Below are positions 59,235-64,000 of a DNA stretch of 64,000 bases, piece after piece. The first letter of the stretch is position 1, and every line of letters starts with the position of its first letter. Below the pieces are notes generated by a model. That model had not been told where the DNA came from. It saw nothing but the letters and a program-made list of their open reading frames with translations, and did no database searches. Source of the stretch: Helianthus annuus (taxonomy: Eukaryota; Streptophyta; Magnoliopsida; Asterales; Asteraceae). The DNA lies in contig NC_035434.2 of assembly GCF_002127325.2 (NCBI RefSeq), positions 77,693,343-77,757,342 on the forward strand, read 5' to 3'. Made by a program: the position numbers and the translations under genes.

Positions 59235-61260
59235 ATGACTAAATCAAAGCCTTTCGCAAAATCATCTTCAAAAGGGGCCTCTCAAAAGGCAAAACCCACA
59301 GAAATTCCACACAAAACCTCTCACAATCTTCTGGGTCTTCTCACAAAACCCGGCACCATCGATACATTTGATTCCATCATCGATATGATCACTGCGTCAA
59401 AGTACAAAACTTGCTTACAGCAGATGCTTCTATCTACCTGCAAACCCAGAGAGAGTTTTGGAAAAATTGTACCCTTGACAAACAAGGTGAAAATGTCATA
59501 GCCATTAACTCTACTCTACAGGAAAAAGCAGTTCAAATAACACCACAATCCATATCAGAGGTCTTTCAGCTCGATGACCAGAAAGGTACAGATTCTTTCC
59601 CTAAACACGAGTTGAAAATTGACTTCATTGAAAGAGGGTATGCAGACACAATGATGAAGAGGGACACCTTACAAAAAGGTTTCTTCCCTCCTGCAACACG
59701 GTTTTTATTTCATACCCTCCTTATGTGTGTTTCAAATAAAACCACTTCTTTTAATGAAATACCAATGAAGATTCAAAACTTTAGATATGCTATTTTACAA
59801 GAAGAAAATTTTAACTATTCCAAGGTAATCTTCAATGATTTGGTTAAAAATGTTGAAACAAAATCATTCTTACTGTTTCCAAGATTTCTAAGCTATTATT
59901 TTGAAAAAAAAATCAGTAAGGATGATCTTTATGTAATAAACCAAGGTGACTTTATTGAAATGCACAGCTTAACTGCTGAAACTTTTACAAGAATGTCAAC
60001 ACCTTGCAAAACACAAGCAGAGGTACCTAAACAAACTTTAGCAGCAACCACTGCTCCTCAGGCATCTGCTGCTGAGCCCACTGATCAAGGTGATCAAGGT
60101 AGCAATACAACTACCTTGAAACCCACACCTCAAATCACCAAAAAGCCACAGAAAAAGAAAACTCAAAAACCACCCAAACCTACCAAAAAGGCAACACTGG
60201 AGGATGAGATACCAGTGCAACTGCCGGTGATAGCACAAAAATCACAAGAAACCACTGCTGCTACTTCCTCACAGCAGTTGGTAAAAATATCTCAAACCAT
60301 ACCTGAAACTCCTCCTGCTTCTTCACAAAAAGAACATGTTGTACAAACAGGGTCACCACATCATGATGCTCTGGAAGCACTTGTTTCCATCATCCACAGC
60401 CCAATACCCGGGGCACATCCGCTTTCTACACCTACCCTCACATCCAAAATTCCACCAAATACAAAAATTTTGTTGGATGCAATTGATTTGAACCTGGCAC
60501 AAACCAGTCCTTCTCAATCACCTGTTCTTGAGAATATGCCTCAACAAAAGACTGGGCCTGATGTATCAATCCTTGCTAACCCACCAACACAACCTGAGGA
60601 GGTTACACCCCTTGAGTTACAAGTAACTCTTGGTGGTAATCCAAGTGAAGCAGCCACTACAGGTGCTAAATCCACTGGTTTGCACCTGGACAGTGGTTAC
60701 ATTAATAAGACTTCCTTGAGGCAATTCCTTCTATAACACCTCTGTTATCTGCTAGTGAGTTTGTTTTTACCACTGGTTCCATCAAAAGATTATCAAGTGT
60801 TGAAGGAAGAAGACCCCAGTACCAAGAAAAAGGGGCATCAGTTGTTGATGTTTGGAGTACACTCCCTACCTCAACCTCTGATAAAACCACTGCTAGTGGG
60901 AAATCAGATGATCCCATTAAATTGGGTGATGGTTTAAAGTACCAGGAATTGACGAATCGTGTTGAAAAACTTGATACCTCTATTGCAGAAATCAAAGAAA
61001 TGTTGCATCAGTTGTTGACAGTACAACAGGTACAATCCACTGCTGTTCCACCTCAAGCACCTGCTCTACCACCAGCAGATGCTACAAATGAGCTCTGGAA
61101 CCTTTTTCAACCATTTCTCCAACAACAACAACAGATGGCTGAGCAGCAGCATGAAAAACATGTTCAAGAGCTCAGAAAAGCAATGGAGTCTAGCTTCAAG
61201 ACCACACAAGCAGACATCAAGGCTCTAAAAGCACATATGTTGACAACCACTGGCACTGCT
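59235..61260 (+). pseudogene. Element C extra 3' ORF (SIRE-type, env-like position)
   Basis: It starts MTKSKPFAKSSSKG at 59235. The conserved block, about residues 50-260, includes EVFQLDDQKGTDSFP, LQKGFFPPATRFLFHTLL, NFRYAILQEENFNYSKVIF and FPRFLSYYF. It matches the additional ORF that follows pol in many Asteraceae copia elements (recalled, not searched). A Lys/Pro/Thr-rich low-complexity middle (KKPQKKKTQKPPKPTKK) and a C-terminal coiled coil (RVEKLDTSIAEIKEMLHQLL) follow. Frameshifts lie near 59410 and 60712. The ORF is cut by the LTR of H at 61260. No signal peptide or membrane span was seen, so 'env-like' is positional only. Confidence 0.7.
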
Positions 61261-61914
61261 TGTCACACCCCTTTCTGCGGCGGAAGCACGAGGTGTGATC
61301 ATGAAAGGATCTCATTGCATACGAAAGGTAAACATACTATATGCTCATGAAAATAACTTCAAATACCATAATTTGAAACATACGTTTAGCGTTTACATCG
61401 CTAGGTCACATAAAAGATTGTCTTAAAAGTTTACAACTTTATTTAAAGATAAACATAAGCGACATCCAAGAGCATAAGTAAGACCACGCGCACATCCATC
61501 CTAGTTACCTGAAATACATGTGAGTTTTGGAAAAAAAAACGTCAACATAATGTTGGTGTGAATTCATGCAGTTTTGTATTTCACGTTTGTATACTTTGTA
61601 TGAAAACATAGTTTGTGAATAAATCAAGTTTTCATATATATAAATCCAGTTACATGTGTACACCACGTACTCATGTATAATTCAAATTCTTCTTGAGTAC
61701 CCTACGTACTCAAGTATAATTCCCATTTTCTTGAGTACCCCACATACTCAAGTATTCATCGAGTTTTAGTATGGTATGAAATTTTATGTAAATAAGGTAT
61801 TCCTGTAAGTATCAGGATTGTTAATGGGTTGCAAAGCCATTAACATGTGACACGACATAGGAAGTCACCAAACCTTAGGCATTTAATTGGTATATTCTGA
61901 GACACAAAAGCACT

Positions 61915-62195
61915 ACTCGGTACTCGCCCTCACCGAGAGTGTGGCTGCCCGACACCCGTTAGATCTAACCTTTTGTTCTGCGGTCTAGGTATATTGTTGA
62001 TTAATGGTGCTTCTGTACCCTATTCGTGACACGATTCCTCGCATCATTTTTCATAGCGCATCCTACTTGGTACTCGTTTCTCACCAAGCGCACTTCCCGT
62101 ATTCTTATATCACATCACACTTGGTACTCGTTTCTCACCAAGTGTGTTTCTTGTATTCTTATATCGCTACACACTTGGTACTCGTTCTTACCAAG
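61915..62195 (-). repeat. Four hairpin units (A)CTTGGT-loop-ACCAAG in the LTR of H
   Basis: Units lie at 61915-61937, 62065-62088, 62119-62142 and 62173-62195; the last three are spaced 54 bases apart. The arms are CTTGGT/ACCAAG in three units and CTCGGT/ACCGAG in the first, a paired change that keeps the stem. In the last two units the stem extends to ten pairs (CACACTTGGT/ACCAAGTGTG). Confidence 0.75.
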
Positions 62196-63860
62196 TGTGC
62201 TTTTTATTATCATACCATTTGTTAAACATAAAAATATTTGTAACATGTATTTCACCCCCGAAGTTATAAAACTGAAAACAGTTAAGAGAAAAGGTGGAGC
62301 ATGAACTCACAACTTTGCGTTCCTGTGCGTCGTAAACTTCACCGGATTTGCTTAATTAACGTCGTAACCTATACGCGTTTTCTTAACGTTAGTCACTATA
62401 CTTGCATCGCACAAGTACAGTCACTCTCTTTTGTGTATATATTCTTGTGTTAAAAATATTTTATATTTTTAACTAAGTATCTTACTTATATTATTTTCTC
62501 TAAAATTAATATAAGTACCTTGTGTTTTGCACTTTGCACCCGAATTATGTATCATGTATGATGTATGTGTATTTTTAAGTCTTAATACGCTAGCACGTAT
62601 AACACATACTATATCCACTTAGCACAAAAGTTGGTGATAACATAATATATATTTTTCTCTCAAAAATCTACATACTTATATCCATTTTTATTTTTGAAGA
62701 AATCCTCATTTCTTATCACCAAAAATTAGGGAAACCTTGGTAATACTCTTAAATACATTTTTAGGGAATAAGTTCTTTAAAAACTTATATTTTTCTAAGT
62801 GTCAAAATTTATAAAAATTTTGACAGAGTTTCCCCTAAAAATGGAAGTTTCCCATGTTTTCAAAACATGTGTTTATTTTCTTTTAAATCGTCAACAATCA
62901 TCAACAACAATTATCAACAATAATCATGAACAACAATCACTAATTTTCCCCACTTCATGAACTTGAATATTTACAAAAATGTGTAGTAATTTACTAGCAC
63001 ATTTAGTAAGTCTTGTTATCTTTATAAATAAGTTTAATTTCTTAAAAACCTTATTTTTAAAGAATATGAAGTTTCACAACTTCTAGTCGGTTTTTATGAA
63101 AATTATTTCTTTGTTAAAACTTTTGTTACACAAGTGTCCACACACTTGTTTGTTCACAAAAACACCTCTAGTTCATGAAAGATTCGGTTTTAAAACATGG
63201 TTTCGTCTTACAGTTGGTCTTTCGAAAATACCACTTGTAGATCTTTAGACCTATTAGTTTAGAACTTCATTTTACAAGAAAAATTCCTTTTTACACAAGT
63301 TCATGATTCATGTGTAGTAGAGTTTCACCCTTTAACCCTTGTTTCTTTCAAAACATCCTTATGTCATGATCCATGATCATGACCAACCCGGGTTAAATGA
63401 TGATCCGAGCTACCACAACATAGATCGGGTCCAAATAACCACACAAATCAATTACTACAACATTTACACAACATATGAGCTTTTAACCATCATTATTAGT
63501 GTTTTTAGTAGACTTTAATGCATCAACTTGTAAGATTTCGAGTTTTAACCGTTACATATCATATTAACCACTTCAAAATAGTTCAAGAATGTGATTTAAG
63601 CAACATACCACTAGCTCGAGGCTAGGGAAGAATCTAGACGCAAATAGGGTGGATAAAAGCAAGAGAATGAGGTCCTTCGCTTTCCGTTTGCACCAAGCCT
63701 CCTTATACGGGATCCTTGATACTTGTATGGACTTGGAATGTGGTGATCAAAACCGAAAAATTGATGGATTGAGAGGGGGTGTTTGGCCGTAGCTTTTCTA
63801 GAGAGAGAGAGGGAGATAGTGGAAGTGTGGTGATGAGGAAGATGGAGTGATGGAATGGTG

Positions 63861-64000
63861 GTATTTATAGACCTTCCATATAGCATATTCCTGGCATATT
63901 CCTGGCATATTCCTGGTATATTCCTGGTATATTCCTGGCATATTCCTGGCATATTCCTGGCATATTCCTGGCATATTCCTGGCATATTCCTGGTATATTC
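63861..64000 (-). promoter_or_regulatory. H U3: TATA box and 11-bp tandem repeat (CATATTCCTGG) x 10.6
   Basis: The unit (C/T)ATATTCCTGG repeats without indels from 63884 to the window edge, with C/T variation only in the first base. Reading right to left it ends 13 bases before CTATAAATA (63862-63870). It is the promoter-proximal repeat block of this LTR and continues beyond the window. Confidence 0.8.

Larger units (their letters stand above)
41775..61260 (+). mobile_element. Element C: SIRE-like Ty1/copia element, split by B2, cut by H
   Basis: 5' LTR 41775-42506, PBS 42509, gag (42672-45743), pol (45764-49157), spacer (49158-49584), [B2], extra ORF (59235-61260). It is broken off at 61260 by the LTR of H, so its 3' LTR is outside. 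The preceding TAACA (41770-41774) is a candidate target copy. The gag type, pol order integrase-RT, and an additional ORF after pol fit the SIRE/Maximus lineage. It carries at least five stops and several shifts, so it is inactive. Confidence 0.8.
61261..64000 (-). mobile_element. Element H: long LTR of another gypsy-type element, open at window end
   Basis: It begins TGTCACACCCCTTT, the inverted form of the GGGGTGTGACA ends of F, B1 and B2, so it is probably minus-oriented. No primer site, purine tract or protein frame was seen within 2.7 kb, consistent with one long LTR. From right to left: an 11-bp tandem array (63884-64000), TATA (63861-63870), then transcribed sequence with hairpin repeats (61915-62195). 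Reading frames in it (62004-62304, 63611-63985) are not gene-like. Solo LTR versus full element cannot be decided. Confidence 0.6.

Noticed and set aside
63611..63985. Antisense frame with a repeated peptide (MPGICQEYARN)
   Set aside because: It is the translation of the 11-bp tandem DNA repeat (33 bases = 11 residues) joined to TATA-region sequence; no independent coding signal.

Overview
The window looks like plant nuclear DNA made almost entirely of nested LTR retrotransposons; I found no host protein gene, rRNA, tRNA or CRISPR array. Evidence for a plant: initiator-Met primer-binding sites (TGGTATCAGAGC) next to TG...CA LTRs, tRNA-Asp primer-binding sites (TGGCGCCGTTGCCGGGGA) of Athila type, Tekay-type chromoviruses, and Ty1/copia gags with UBN2 domains. 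The extra 3' ORF of the SIRE-like copia and the gag types resemble elements I know from Asteraceae, so a composite such as a lettuce, sunflower or chrysanthemum relative is my best guess. That taxon is an inference.

Layout. 1-3467 (-): Copia-1, the 5' part of a copia element, inserted in the leader of an Athila-like fragment G (3468-4810, -). G sits in an old chromovirus F (+), whose RNase H/integrase end is at 4811-6600 and whose 3' LTR begins at 6634. The LTR of F is split at 8246/40183 by Athila-like element D (8247-40177, -; target duplication CAAAC). The low-coordinate LTR of D holds a deleted copia remnant E (8317-10621, -). The RNase H of D is split by gag-only copia A (18141-33341, +; duplication ACACA), and A is split by an intact Tekay-type element B1 (25080-32703, +). 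The order F > D > A > B1 is a four-level nest. F ends at 41190, followed by about 0.6 kb that holds a 405-bp inverted-repeat element (41294-41698).

41775-61260: a SIRE-like copia C (+) with gag, protease/integrase/RT/RNase H and an extra 3' ORF, broken by stops and frameshifts. It is split by B2 (49585-59105, -; duplication AAAAC), an intact sister of B1. C is cut at 61260 by another LTR, H (61261 to the window end, -).

Activity. B1 and B2 are the only elements with full-length uninterrupted Gag-Pol frames. I saw no difference between the two B1 LTRs and one base between the B2 LTRs, so both are recent. The others carry stops, frameshifts or, in D, a catalytic Asp-to-Asn change in integrase.

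Two patterns cross family boundaries. (1) In every LTR where a TATA-like box can be found, a short reiterated motif lies just upstream, and it is different and often palindromic in each family. In three families the motif recurs as a quasi-periodic array in the transcribed leader or LTR. (2) Relic or duplicated polypurine-tract/LTR-start junctions lie about 100-115 bp upstream of the true 3' LTR in two unrelated families (A and B1/B2). D has several polypurine-like tracts and an LTR-promoter-like segment upstream of its env-like ORF. All LTR limits, frames and motif positions were read by eye.
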